64,000 bases of DNA from Duganella sp. CF458 (GCF_900113115.1 NZ_FOOF01000015.1:101966-165965), one strand, 5' to 3'. Counted from the first letter of the stretch, positions 34,011 through 42,481 are shown. The notes: generated by a model not told the origin, from the letters alone. A program made the numbers and translations.

Positions 34011-34027
34011 CCAACCAAGGAAAAAGA

Positions 34028-34897
34028 ATGGACAACATTGCAGAAACCCGCACAGTGGAACGGATTATCCGCGGCCAGGCCGTGATGGATGGCGCTGGCG
34101 TGAAGATCAACCGCGTGTTGACCCAGCCACTGCAGCGTCGCCTGGACCCGTTCCTGATGCTGGACAATTTCGGTTCGGAGCAAGCCAACGATTACATCGC
34201 CGGCTTCCCCGACCACCCGCACCGCGGCTTTGAAACGGTCACCTATATGCTGACCGGCCGCATGCGCCACCGCGACAGCGCCGGCAACGAAGGCCTGCTG
34301 GCCAGCGGCGGCGTGCAGTGGATGACGGCCGGCCGCGGCGTGATCCACTCCGAAATGCCGGAACAGGCGGAAGGCTTGATGGAAGGCTTCCAGTTGTGGC
34401 TCAACCTGCCTGCCAAGGACAAGATGCAGCAACCTTGGTACAAGGACTTTGAAGCCGGCGATATCCCGCTGGTGAAGACCGAAAACGGTGCAACCGTCCG
34501 TGTCATCGCCGGCGAAAGCCAGGGCGTGGCGGGTGCGGTGCAACGCGAAGTGACGGAACCGCTGTATATCGACGTGGAACTGCCTGCGGGGGAAGCTTTC
34601 AGCCAGGCGATCCGCGCCGGCCATAACGCCTTCATCTACACCTATCGCGGTGAGGTGACCGTGGATGGCAAGGCGGTGCCCGCCCAGAGCATGGCGATCC
34701 TGGCCAACAATGCAGGCGCCGATGGCGTGGCCATCAAGGCCGGTCCTGACAGCCGCTTCATCCTGTTGTCGGGCAAACCGCTGAATGAGCCGATCGTGCA
34801 GTACGGCCCATTCGTGATGAACTCGCAGGCCGAGATCTTCCAGGCCGTCGAGGACTTCCGCGCCGGCCGCCTCGGCGAGGAAGCGCACGCAGCGTAA
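34028..34897 (+). CDS. Pirin family protein (putative quercetinase)
   Basis: 289 aa, a bicupin. The N-terminal cupin has the metal site FPDHPHRGFETVTYML, HRDSAG and the later Glu in IHSEMPEQ. Bacterial pirins related to E. coli YhhW oxidise quercetin, and many act as redox-sensitive proteins. AAGGAAAAAGA precedes the ATG. It is co-transcribed with azoR. The stop is followed at once by a 15-bp inverted repeat that serves as terminator. Confidence 0.93.
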   Translation: MDNIAETRTVERIIRGQAVMDGAGVKINRVLTQPLQRRLDPFLMLDNFGSEQANDYIAGFPDHPHRGFETVTYMLTGRMRHRDSAGNEGLLASGGVQWMTAGRGVIHSEMPEQAEGLMEGFQLWLNLPAKDKMQQPWYKDFEAGDIPLVKTENGATVRVIAGESQGVAGAVQREVTEPLYIDVELPAGEAFSQAIRAGHNAFIYTYRGEVTVDGKAVPAQSMAILANNAGADGVAIKAGPDSRFILLSGKPLNEPIVQYGPFVMNSQAEIFQAVEDFRAGRLGEEAHAA

Positions 34898-34900
34898 GCG

Positions 34901-34931
34901 GCATAAGCAACGGCGTTACAGTGACGGTGCA
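34901..34931 (+). repeat. 31-bp direct repeat, copy 1
   Basis: Starts GCATAAGCAACGGCG just after the pirin stop. Copy 2 at 36073-36103 matches at 27 of 31 positions, all four differences being transitions. The two copies flank the minus-strand membrane-protein gene 34953-35993 in the same orientation. Confidence 0.7.
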
Positions 34932-34954
34932 CTTGCCGCCACTGTAACGCCGTT
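34909..34954. terminator. Bidirectional terminator between pirin and the membrane-protein gene
   Basis: AACGGCGTTACAGTG (34909-34923) is perfectly complementary to CACTGTAACGCCGTT (34940-34954) across 16 nt. This 15-bp hairpin lies between two convergent genes and overlaps the stop codon of the minus-strand one. There is no long T run, so termination strength is uncertain. Confidence 0.65.
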
Positions 34955-35993
34955 ATCGTTGCAACCAGCAGATGCGCGCCCGCGCGGCAAAGTAACAGGC
35001 GCCGCCAAAGCAGAACAGGCTACCCAGCAGGTAGGCCGGGACCATCTTGACAGCCTCGGCCGAAAATTCCATCCATCCGAATATCGGCGCAAGCCCGCCC
35101 CACAGCAGCGCAAGCGCCAGGACCAGCATCTTCGCGCAGCGGAAAACCTGGACTGTGAAGCCACCGCCAACGGCACTGTAGGGACGCCGTCCCGCGCGTG
35201 AACGCGCATCGGCGGCAGGTTGCCGGAGGGCGCCCACCGTATGGAAGGCGCTGGCAATCGTCGCCCGCCAGGTGGATGGCTTGGCTTGCTTGCCCGGCAG
35301 GGCCAGGTAGACATATTTCCTGTCGGCCCAGGCGTGGTAGCCGGGTGGTTGCCATGACAGCTGGCGCCCGGGAATCGACGCGGGGATGGGGGCAAGAAAG
35401 AAGGTGGTCGTCGCCTGCGCGTGCTCATTCGCCATCAAGCCGAATGGGTCATGGCTTATTTCAATGATCATGTAAGGCGCGCCGTCCTGCTCACCCTCAA
35501 TCGCCCACAGCGCCTCGCAAGAGTCCAGGTCCATCCTGCTCCACAATGGATCCGGGAATGCCGCCAGAAAATTGGACCCGATCTCGACTTCACGCGGTTT
35601 CTCTTCGCTAGCGAAGTCATCGCGCTCGCGCTCAATGGCCTGGTCCTTGCGCGCATATGCCCAGGCGAGACAGCCGAACACGGCGACCACCAATAGCCCG
35701 AACACCCCGGGCACACCCGCAACGACAGGGAACAAGCCTGCCAGCGCCAGCGCGATAAAGCTCCGGTACACCGGCTCGATGCGGCGGAAGATCACTTGGA
35801 GCACCACCGTGGCGGGAAGCATCACCACGAAGAACATGACTGGCCCGAAGAACATCAGGAAGAACAGGATCTCGCCGCGCTGCCCCGGCCCGCGGGACAT
35901 GTCCATCCCTGGCCAAAGGCCGTAGAGTGACGCCATGGCGGTGACGGCGCCGGTCCATAGCGGACTAAGCGGAGCAAGCTGGCTGGACTTCAT
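34953..35993 (-). CDS. Hypothetical membrane protein (346 aa)
   Basis: Four to six hydrophobic segments: three near the N-terminus (about 10-110) and two at the C-terminus (MLVLALALLWGGLAPIFGWM; YLLGSLFCFGGACYFAARA). Between them is a soluble domain of about 160 residues starting EVEIGSNFLAAFPDPLWSRM. No known motif. It is framed by two near-identical 31-bp repeats. The start at 35993 gives a sensible first helix. Family not recognised. Confidence 0.75.
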   Translation of the reverse strand: MKSSQLAPLSPLWTGAVTAMASLYGLWPGMDMSRGPGQRGEILFFLMFFGPVMFFVVMLPATVVLQVIFRRIEPVYRSFIALALAGLFPVVAGVPGVFGLLVVAVFGCLAWAYARKDQAIERERDDFASEEKPREVEIGSNFLAAFPDPLWSRMDLDSCEALWAIEGEQDGAPYMIIEISHDPFGLMANEHAQATTTFFLAPIPASIPGRQLSWQPPGYHAWADRKYVYLALPGKQAKPSTWRATIASAFHTVGALRQPAADARSRAGRRPYSAVGGGFTVQVFRCAKMLVLALALLWGGLAPIFGWMEFSAEAVKMVPAYLLGSLFCFGGACYFAARARICWLQR

Positions 35994-36072
35994 TTCTTTT
36001 ACGGTAGCGGGCGGCCGAGCAGTATACCAGCAAGTATCCAGCGCTCTTTGCGCGCATCAGGAAACGCAGGCC

Positions 36073-36103
36073 GCATAAGCAGCGGCGCTACAGTGGCGGT
36101 ACA
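36073..36103 (+). repeat. 31-bp direct repeat, copy 2
   Basis: Begins GCATAAGCAGCGGCG and ends directly before the ATG at 36104. It differs from copy 1 at four transition positions. Downstream TGGCGG/CCGCCA (36094-36099 and 36108-36113) can form a small hairpin over the start codon of the next gene. Confidence 0.7.
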
Positions 36104-36580
36104 ATGGCCGCCATGAGCTCTGTCATCCTTGATTGGGTGAAGAAGCTGAGTCATGCACTCGGCTTCGACACCGCCGACTCCTTCCCCGCCGGCCACCAGT
36201 ACGCGCGTACCCGGTGGGCGGGCGCGTATTTCGACATCCCCTCCGATACCAAGGCGGACGACATCGAACGCCGCATCTGCGAAGCCATCGCGAATACGCC
36301 GCTGGTATTCGCCCATATCGAGAACCCCACCCCGCGCATGCAACGCGTGGTGATCGATGTGATCGAACGCCGGCTGCGCCAGAACCATGAGCGCGAGGCG
36401 GCCCAACTGGCTGCCTTGCTGATCCGCGCTTACGCCAGCCCGCATACCATCGAAGCCGCGCCTGGCCTGCGCCGCACCATCGAGGCGACCGAGGGCTACG
36501 AGGCCCCTGCCCGCGTACGCTCCCTGTTTGCCTTCCTGACGGATGCCCAGAACGACAACGTCATCGAAATGCGCAGTTAG
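36104..36580 (+). CDS. Hypothetical 158-aa soluble protein
   Basis: Starts MAAMSSVILDWVKKLSHALG; the ATG at 36113 is an equally good start, and no clear ribosome site marks either. The protein is soluble and mostly helical, with segments ADDIERRICEAIANTPLVFA and QRVVIDVIERRLRQNHEREA. It has no signal peptide or known motif. A 31-bp repeat sits immediately upstream and may overlap its promoter. It converges with the next gene by 4 nt. Family not recognised. Confidence 0.65.
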   Translation: MAAMSSVILDWVKKLSHALGFDTADSFPAGHQYARTRWAGAYFDIPSDTKADDIERRICEAIANTPLVFAHIENPTPRMQRVVIDVIERRLRQNHEREAAQLAALLIRAYASPHTIEAAPGLRRTIEATEGYEAPARVRSLFAFLTDAQNDNVIEMRS

Positions 36581-37275
36581 CCTTTAGGGAAATAGCTCAT
36601 GTCGGCGCGGTAGCGCAGCAGCTCCATCCGAACGCCGCGTACCAGCGCCCTCGCCCCTGGCGGCAACACCTCCGGCAAGTCCACTGCCGCGCCAAAGCTT
36701 GGCACGGCGCGCATCAGCACGTATTGGCCGCCGGCGCCCCCGATCTGCAAACGATACCAGGTGAACCGTGGCGCCGCGCGGCCCGAATTCGCCGGCGCCG
36801 TGGCGCCCGCGACCAATTGGCGCTCGAAAGCCGTCTCTTCGCCTGGCGCGACAGTGTAAGTGGCCATCGCCAGCCATGGCGATGCATCCGGCAGCGGCTG
36901 GCCGACGCTGGCCGTATCCAGCCGGCGGAATACGCCGTGGCTCAGGAAATCCGCGTATGGCACGACATTGGCAGCATTGTCGGCCGCGTCGCCTGCCGGC
37001 TGCACTGCGGCGTCAAAGTTGGCCGCTGCATGGCCAAAGGTGCCGTCCATGAACATGCCAAGCCGGTCGCCCAGCACGAAGGACCAGCCATGCCAGGTCC
37101 AGCCGTCGCTGACGCCCTTGTGCCACGCGAGGTGACGCTGGTAGCCCTGTTCGAAGGCGGCGCTTTGGCCTGGCTTCGGCTGGATCACGACCATGCGCGC
37201 GAAAGGCCCGGCTGCGGGCTGGGCGAATGCTTGCGCGCTAAGGAGTAACAGGGACGCTGCCAACAGTTGCTTCAT
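36577..37275 (-). CDS. Secreted hypothetical protein, possible tandem alpha-beta barrel
   Basis: 232 aa with a signal peptide (MKQLLAASLLLLSAQAFA). Two similar halves are visible: FARMVVIQPKPGQSAAFEQG with WHGWSFVLGDRLGMFMDGTF, and LAMATYTVAPGEETAFERQL with FTWYRLQIGGAGGQYVLMRA. That pattern suits tandem dimeric alpha-beta barrels, but this is by eye only. The first 38 nt overlap the 3' end of the upstream acyltransferase gene on the same strand. Function unknown. Confidence 0.75.
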   Translation of the reverse strand: MKQLLAASLLLLSAQAFAQPAAGPFARMVVIQPKPGQSAAFEQGYQRHLAWHKGVSDGWTWHGWSFVLGDRLGMFMDGTFGHAAANFDAAVQPAGDAADNAANVVPYADFLSHGVFRRLDTASVGQPLPDASPWLAMATYTVAPGEETAFERQLVAGATAPANSGRAAPRFTWYRLQIGGAGGQYVLMRAVPSFGAAVDLPEVLPPGARALVRGVRMELLRYRADMSYFPKG

Positions 37276-38392
37276 TCGATCTCCGTTTGAAGTTGTTCGG
37301 GATGAAGCGCTCGCGTAGCTTCATGAACGGCGCTTCGACCGCGAAATATAGCAGCCATCCGGTAAAAATGCTGGCCGCGATCATGATGGCGATCGTGTCC
37401 AGGTCGACCGGTTCCCAGTGGTCGGCCAGCAGGATGCACAACTGCTTGTGGGTCAGGTAGATCGAATAAGACCAGAGCGCAATCGCGCCCATGCCGGGAA
37501 TACGAGTGCGGTGCAGCAGGGAGCCTTCGCTGAGGGCGGCGAGCAACAGGGCCGCAAAGGCCAGGCCCAGCAAGGGGTAGCCGAATACCGACATGCCCCA
37601 GCTGAAATGGTGTTCCAGGAAAAGCCAAAAGGCCAGCGCGGTCAATGCCACACCGGCCGCCAACATCCAGTTCCCATGCCTTGTCAGGCGCTGCCAAAGG
37701 TTCGGGTGGAAGATGCGCAACATGGCCAGCGCGACGCCGGCCAGCAGTTCGTCGAAGCGCGACAACGTGGAATAGTAGATCAAGGTGTAGTAGCCCCGGC
37801 TGCCCCGTTCGCCCAGGTCCATCGCCGGCTGCCACCAGCTATCGCGCAGCCACATCCCCGCTGCGATGGCCGACAATAACGCTGTCCAGCCCAGCGCCAG
37901 TGTAACGCGGCGCGAGCCGCCCACGCGCGTCACCGCTGCGACGGCAAGCGCGATTGGCGGCAACAGGAGATAGAACTGCTCCTCCACGCACAACGACCAG
38001 GCGTGCGAAAACAATGTCCCCGGCTTCAGGTTGATATTCAGCGTAAAAGTCAAATACTTCCACCACGGCGCGTGCGGCGCATTGCCCGCCCAGTACGGCC
38101 AATACGCATACAAGGCCAGCACCGCCAGGTAAGCCGGCAAGGTGCGCAGCAAGCGCCGCGCATAAAAATGCGGCAGCGACAGGCCTGGACCGCGCAAGGC
38201 GGAAAACACCTGGTTACCGATCAGGTAGCCGGAAAGCGCGAAGAACAGATCCACGCCGGCCCAGCCGATTTCGCTGAACCAGCCGAAGCTCGCTTCGTGG
38301 CTGACGAAGGACATGTAATGGTTGGCAAACACCAGCATGATGGCCAGCGCGCGCAAAGTATCCAGGCCATGGACGCGGGAAGATCGATTCAT
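37238..38392 (-). CDS. Membrane acyltransferase, OafA/YrhL family (acyltransferase 3)
   Basis: 384 aa with about ten membrane helices. Family features are GLDTLRALAIMLVFANHYMS with the catalytic His, the conserved FYARRLLRTLPAYLA after helix 2, and HAWSLCVEEQFYLLLP. These enzymes acetylate or acylate surface sugars such as O-antigen and exopolysaccharide. No sugar gene neighbours it, so the target is unknown. It overlaps the following secreted protein gene by 38 nt, so the two are probably co-expressed. Confidence 0.93.
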   Translation of the reverse strand: MNRSSRVHGLDTLRALAIMLVFANHYMSFVSHEASFGWFSEIGWAGVDLFFALSGYLIGNQVFSALRGPGLSLPHFYARRLLRTLPAYLAVLALYAYWPYWAGNAPHAPWWKYLTFTLNINLKPGTLFSHAWSLCVEEQFYLLLPPIALAVAAVTRVGGSRRVTLALGWTALLSAIAAGMWLRDSWWQPAMDLGERGSRGYYTLIYYSTLSRFDELLAGVALAMLRIFHPNLWQRLTRHGNWMLAAGVALTALAFWLFLEHHFSWGMSVFGYPLLGLAFAALLLAALSEGSLLHRTRIPGMGAIALWSYSIYLTHKQLCILLADHWEPVDLDTIAIMIAASIFTGWLLYFAVEAPFMKLRERFIPNNFKRRSNEATVGSVPVTP

Positions 38393-38448
38393 GCGCGCAT
38401 TGTACCTGCGCTAGAATATTGGCCACTTATTCGCCACAAGGGAACAGC

Positions 38449-39411
38449 ATGACCGACGCCAGCAAAATGCATTTCAAATCTGTCAATTACACCGGCCAGG
38501 GCAAGGGCCGCCGCCTGATCATCACCGGCGCCGTGCACGGCAACGAAACCTGCGGCACCAAAGGCATCCTGCGCGTGATGGAGCAACTGGACAAGGGCGA
38601 ACTGCATATCCTGAACGGCAGCGTGACCTTCGTCCCGATCACCAACCCGCTGGCGTACCAGAAAGGCGAGCGCTCCGGCGAGCGTAACCTGAACCGCAAC
38701 CTGTTCCCGACCGACAATCCGCAGGACTTCGAAGACCACGTCGCCAACTGGCTGTGCCCCCTGCTCGGCCAACATGAAATCCTGCTGGACCTGCACTCCT
38801 TCAACGCTCAGAGCCAGCCTTTCGTGATGGTCGGTCCACGCAATAACGACGGCAGCCTGCAACCGTTCAAGCATGAAGCGGAAGAACGCGCCATGGCCCG
38901 CATCCTGGGCGTCAAGCGTTTCGTCGACGGCTGGATGGCAACCTACGGCGCCGGCGTGCAGCGCCGCCTGCGCAACGACAGCGAAGTGCAGACCGTCCTG
39001 AAGTACGGCGTCGGCACCACCGAATTCATGCGCAGCACCGGCGGCATGGCCCTGACGCTGGAATGCGGCCAGCACTTCGACCCGCACGCACCGGACGTAG
39101 CCTACCGCGCCATCATGAACGTCCTGGCCCACTTCGGCCTGATCGACGCGCCCAAGCCGCAGCCAATTACCTTGGACGACATGGAATACCTGTCGATGGT
39201 CGAAGTGCACGACAAGCTCGATAGCGCCGACACTTTCAGCCGCACCTGGTCCAGCTTTGACCGACTGTCGGTTGGCGACGAAATCGGCCGCCGCGCCGAT
39301 GGCAGCGCCGTGCTGGCGCCGTTCGACGCCTTTATGTTGTTCCCCGACGTCAATGCCAAGCCAAACGCCGAATGGTTCTACCTCGCCAAAGTGAGTGACT
39401 CTTTCGTCTGA
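38449..39411 (+). CDS. Succinylglutamate desuccinylase/aspartoacylase-type zinc hydrolase
   Basis: 320 aa; the ATG at 38449 is preceded by AAGGGAAC, and the upstream in-frame ATG at 38419 is less likely. M14-type zinc residues are seen in GAVHGNETCG (His and Glu), DLHSF and a late catalytic Glu in ALTLECGQH. Family members release N-acyl groups from amino acids or their derivatives. It stands alone, so no pathway is indicated. Confidence 0.88.
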   Translation: MTDASKMHFKSVNYTGQGKGRRLIITGAVHGNETCGTKGILRVMEQLDKGELHILNGSVTFVPITNPLAYQKGERSGERNLNRNLFPTDNPQDFEDHVANWLCPLLGQHEILLDLHSFNAQSQPFVMVGPRNNDGSLQPFKHEAEERAMARILGVKRFVDGWMATYGAGVQRRLRNDSEVQTVLKYGVGTTEFMRSTGGMALTLECGQHFDPHAPDVAYRAIMNVLAHFGLIDAPKPQPITLDDMEYLSMVEVHDKLDSADTFSRTWSSFDRLSVGDEIGRRADGSAVLAPFDAFMLFPDVNAKPNAEWFYLAKVSDSFV

Positions 39412-39450
39412 TAGCCGTTAGTTCTACAATCGCGGTAAGGGGTAAACAGT

Positions 39451-40239
39451 ATGAAAATATTCCCACTTACCGCGCTGAACGCGATCCTGTTGGCGGCCCT
39501 GCCTTGGTCGGCAGTCGCCGGCGACCTGGTTCTGCGCGTCACCGGCCAGGAAAGCCTGCCGCCCAAATGGATCCAGCAGCAGGGCGGCCCCTCAACCGGC
39601 GTTTGTCCGGACATCCTTGCCGCCATTTCACGCGTTGAACCGCGCATCCGATTCACGGGACTGGATGACATCCGCTCCGCGCTGGTGATCGAGCAGAACC
39701 TGCGCCTTGGCACGGCCGATATCGCCTGTGCCCTGGTTTCGACTCCCTTGCGCCGCCATATCGCGATCGCCATTCCGCAGCCTTTGTACATCTCGCGCCA
39801 GCGGCTTGCCGCCGCAGCCGACGATACGGCGCAAATCAATTCGCTGGACGACCTGGCGCGCCTGAAGCCGCTCGTCACCACCTCCCGCGGCGCTGCCTAT
39901 ATTGACCAATTGCGTTCGCGCGGCATCACGGTCGATGACAGCACCGGCAGCAACGTGACCAACCTGCGCAAGATCGTGGCCGGCCACGTGCGCTATTTCT
40001 ACATGAACGAATTGACCCTGCACTGGCTGATCCGCGAGCAGAAACTGCAGGACAAGGTCAAGCTGATGCCTGCTGTCCTGAAAGAGGACTCCATGTTCCT
40101 CTGGGTCAGCAAAAAGGCGCCGCCGCAGGCAGCGCCCTTGCTCGTTGCCGCAATCAAGAAGCTGAACGACAGCGGCGAGTTGGCGCGCATCTATGCGCGC
40201 TGGTCGGATGAATCGGGCGTTGGCCCGCGCAACAATTAA
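39451..40239 (+). CDS. Periplasmic solute-binding protein, SBP_bac_3 type
   Basis: 262 aa with a signal peptide (about 1-23). The family-3 binding fold is seen in GVCPDILAAISRVEPRIRFT, LRLGTADIACALVSTPLRRH and the hinge/lobe 2 segment NLRKIVAGHVRYFYMNELTL. No transporter subunits are adjacent. It shares its general plan with the binding protein at 14264-15088 but is not a close copy. Its stop overlaps the stop of the convergent sugE gene (TTAA at 40236-40239). Confidence 0.85.
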   Translation: MKIFPLTALNAILLAALPWSAVAGDLVLRVTGQESLPPKWIQQQGGPSTGVCPDILAAISRVEPRIRFTGLDDIRSALVIEQNLRLGTADIACALVSTPLRRHIAIAIPQPLYISRQRLAAAADDTAQINSLDDLARLKPLVTTSRGAAYIDQLRSRGITVDDSTGSNVTNLRKIVAGHVRYFYMNELTLHWLIREQKLQDKVKLMPAVLKEDSMFLWVSKKAPPQAAPLLVAAIKKLNDSGELARIYARWSDESGVGPRNN

Positions 40240-40556
40240 TGCTGCGACAGCATCTTCAAGCCGGCGATCCCCAGCACGATCATTGCGATGCACGCCAGCC
40301 GCGCCACGTTGGCCGGCTCGTTCAGCATCATGATGCCCCAGACGACGGTGCCCACAGTACCGATGCCGGTCCAGATGGCATAAGCGGTTCCCAGCGGCAG
40401 TGAACGCAGCGCCAGTCCAAGCAGCACTACGCTGCCGGCCATGGCGGCCAGGGTCACGGCGCTCGGCACCAGTTTAGTGAAACCTTCGGTGTATTTGAGT
40501 CCGACGGCCCAGACAACTTCCAGCAGGCCGGCGAGTAACAGGACGATCCAAGGCAT
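40236..40556 (-). CDS. sugE: SMR-family guanidinium exporter SugE/Gdx
   Basis: 106 aa, four membrane helices. The N-terminus MPWIVLLLAGLLEVVWAVGL with the essential Glu in helix 1, followed by KYTEGFTKL and PLGTAYAIWTGIGTVGTVV, is that of SugE (Gdx), the guanidinium/H+ antiporter. The ATG at 40556 follows GGGAG with 6-7 nt spacing and matches E. coli SugE; an in-frame ATG at 40574 is upstream of that site. A guanidine-II riboswitch in the leader supports this assignment strongly. Confidence 0.95.
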   Translation of the reverse strand: MPWIVLLLAGLLEVVWAVGLKYTEGFTKLVPSAVTLAAMAGSVVLLGLALRSLPLGTAYAIWTGIGTVGTVVWGIMMLNEPANVARLACIAMIVLGIAGLKMLSQH

Positions 40557-40575
40557 GATGCTCTCCCAAGTCATG

Positions 40576-40626
40576 ACGGGGTCGTCCCCGCCTGGCTCCC
40601 TGGTCTTGCGGCGAGGTCGTCCCCGC
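40576..40626 (-). promoter_or_regulatory. Guanidine-II (mini-ykkC) riboswitch upstream of sugE
   Basis: On the minus strand two hairpins each close a tetraloop ACGA: GCGGGG-ACGA-CCTCGC (40626-40611) and GCGGGG-ACGA-CCCCGT (4091-type arm at 40591 down to 40576). Paired GC-rich stems with ACGR loops about 20 nt apart, just before the ribosome site of sugE, are the hallmark of guanidine-II riboswitches. They bind one guanidinium per loop and open the ribosome site. The Shine-Dalgarno GGGAG lies about 10 nt after the second hairpin. Confidence 0.92.
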
Positions 40627-40680
40627 GGGAGAAGGCCGACAGTATATCATTGGGGGTCCAAACTTTCAGGGAGCCCCACA

Positions 40681-41040
40681 ATGCTGCTGTTCGCGCAGAT
40701 CGCCGCCGCCATCGTCCTGCTGATCCACGTCTATATCGTGCTGCTGGAAACCGTCTTCTTCGATACGCGCGGCCGCCGCGTGTTCGGCCTGTCGGCGGAA
40801 AAGGCGGCCATCGTCAAGCCGGCCATGTCGAACCAGGGCTGCTATAACGGCTTCCTGGTGGCTGCGCTGGCTGTCGGGCTGCTGCATGGCGAACCGGCGG
40901 TGCGTTCCGCCTTCATCACTTACGGCCTGCTGTGCGTCGCCGTGGCAGGCATCTGGGGCGGCCTGACCGTCAGCAAACGCATCATCTTCGTGCAGACCGT
41001 GCCAGCCGTGCTGGCATTGGTGCTTTACCAGTTGGCATAA
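40681..41040 (+). CDS. DUF1304 family membrane protein
   Basis: 119 aa, four hydrophobic helices; AGGGAG precedes the ATG at 40681. Family sequence is MLLFAQIAAAIVLLIHVYIV, LETVFFDTRGRRVFG and SNQGCYNGFLVAALA. Role unknown. It is divergent from the riboswitch-controlled sugE, with 54 bp between the riboswitch and its ATG. It may or may not belong with the ArsR-OYE pair that follows 80 bp downstream. Confidence 0.9.
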   Translation: MLLFAQIAAAIVLLIHVYIVLLETVFFDTRGRRVFGLSAEKAAIVKPAMSNQGCYNGFLVAALAVGLLHGEPAVRSAFITYGLLCVAVAGIWGGLTVSKRIIFVQTVPAVLALVLYQLA

Positions 41041-41069
41041 AATCAAGCCTTGAATTCCATCGCTATGCT

Positions 41070-41106
41070 CCGATATATGCATCGGGTTTTTCCGATATAC
41101 TTATCG
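41070..41106. promoter_or_regulatory. Candidate ArsR-family operator (two palindromes)
   Basis: CCGATATATGCATCGG (41070-41085, 5-bp arms CCGAT/ATCGG) and CGATATACTTATCG (41093-41106, arms CGATA/TATCG) lie side by side 15-50 bp before the start of the ArsR-type gene at 41121. Both share the core CGATATA, with starts 22 bp apart, about two helical turns. This is a typical layout for an autoregulated metal- or redox-sensing repressor. Confidence 0.5.
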
Positions 41107-41120
41107 TGAAACACCGAAAT

Positions 41121-41429
41121 ATGACCAACTCTATTGACATTGATGCAATCCACAAGGCCTTGGCCAATCCGGTCCGGCGCCAGATCCTGTCCTGGTTGAA
41201 AGAGCCGGACGCCTGGTTCAGCGAGCAGGTCGCGCCGCTCTCGCTGGGCGTCTGCGCAGGCATGATCGACAAGCAGACCGGATTGTCGCAATCGACCGTT
41301 TCCGGCCACCTCACCATCCTGCAGAAAGCGGGCTTGGTAACGGTACAGCGTGTCGGCCAGTGGAATTTCTTCAAGCGCAATGAGGAGGTCATCCTGCAAT
41401 TTATTGAGCACGAGAGGAATACCTTATGA
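41121..41429 (+). CDS. ArsR/SmtB-type winged-helix regulator
   Basis: 102 aa. The ATG at 41121 begins MTNSIDIDAIHKALANPVRR; a conserved winged helix-turn-helix follows (GLSQSTVSGHLTILQKAGLV). A single Cys is found in LSLGVCAGMIDKQT; no metal-binding CxC is present, so an electrophile or redox sensor is more likely than a metal sensor (inference). Its stop overlaps the start of the OYE gene (ATGA), which implies that it regulates that gene together with itself through the palindromes just upstream. Confidence 0.9.
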   Translation: MTNSIDIDAIHKALANPVRRQILSWLKEPDAWFSEQVAPLSLGVCAGMIDKQTGLSQSTVSGHLTILQKAGLVTVQRVGQWNFFKRNEEVILQFIEHERNTL

Positions 41430-42481
41430 GCACCCTGTTCGATCCAATCGCCGTTGGCGCGCTGACCCTGAAAAACCGCGTCATCATGGCGCCACTCACC
41501 CGTTCGCGCGCCGTTGGCGGCAAGCGCGTGCCGAATGCCTTGATGGCCGAGTACTACGCACAGCGCTCCACCGCCGGCCTGATCATCAGCGAAGCGACTT
41601 CCGTGACGCCGCAAGGCGTGGGCTATGAAAACACCCCCGGCATCTGGTCCGACGAACAGGTCGAGGGCTGGAAGCTGGTGACCGAGGCGGTGCATGCCAA
41701 GGGCGGCAAGATCGTGCTGCAACTGTGGCACGTGGGCCGTATCTCCGATCCTAGCTTGCTGGATGGGCAGGCTCCGGTCGCACCGAGCGCCATCGCAGCC
41801 AAAGGCAACGTCAGCCTGCTGCGTCCTGCACGTCCATATTCGGTACCGCGCGCGCTGGACATCGCAGAAATCGCCGGCGTCGTCGAGGCTTACCGCAAGG
41901 GCGCCGAGAACGCCAGGAAGGCGGGCTTCGACGGCGTGGAAATCCACGGCGCCAACGGCTACCTGCTCGACCAGTTCCTGCAGGACTCGACCAACCAGCG
42001 CAGCGACCAATATGGCGGCAGCATCGAGAACCGCGCCCGCCTGCTGCTGGAGGTGACCGATGCGGTAATTGGCGTCTGGGGCGCCGACCGTGTCGGCATG
42101 CACCTGGCGCCGCGCCGCGATGCGCACGATATGGGCGATTCGACGCCGGTCGAGACTTTCGGCTACGTTGCGCGCGAGCTGGGCAAGCGTGGCATTGCGT
42201 TCATCGCCGCACGCGAGGCGGTTGGCGATGACTCGCTGGGTCCGTTGCTGAAGCGCGAGTTCGGCGGGATCTATATCGCCAATGAGAAGTTTGATGTGGC
42301 GGGTGCACAAGCCGCGCTGGCTGAAGGCCGTGCCGATGCGATCGCGTGGGGCAAGGACTTTATCGCGAATCCCGACCTGCCGCGCCGCCTGCAAACTGGC
42401 GCCGCGCTGAATGCGCAGCGTCCGGAGTTGTTCTATGCTCCCGCAGCGGAAGGTTACACCGACTACCCTGCGCTGGCCTGA
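41426..42481 (+). CDS. Old yellow enzyme family alkene reductase (NemA-like)
   Basis: 351 aa TIM barrel with FMN-binding residues of the OYE family: NRVIMAPLTRSRA, LQLWHVGRIS, FDGVEIHGANGYLLDQFLQD and RSDQYGGSIENR. The usual His-Asn substrate pair is HGAN. It reduces activated C=C bonds and nitro compounds with NAD(P)H. Co-translated with the upstream ArsR-type regulator, an arrangement seen for NemR-NemA-like electrophile defence modules. Confidence 0.94.
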   Translation: MSTLFDPIAVGALTLKNRVIMAPLTRSRAVGGKRVPNALMAEYYAQRSTAGLIISEATSVTPQGVGYENTPGIWSDEQVEGWKLVTEAVHAKGGKIVLQLWHVGRISDPSLLDGQAPVAPSAIAAKGNVSLLRPARPYSVPRALDIAEIAGVVEAYRKGAENARKAGFDGVEIHGANGYLLDQFLQDSTNQRSDQYGGSIENRARLLLEVTDAVIGVWGADRVGMHLAPRRDAHDMGDSTPVETFGYVARELGKRGIAFIAAREAVGDDSLGPLLKREFGGIYIANEKFDVAGAQAALAEGRADAIAWGKDFIANPDLPRRLQTGAALNAQRPELFYAPAAEGYTDYPALA

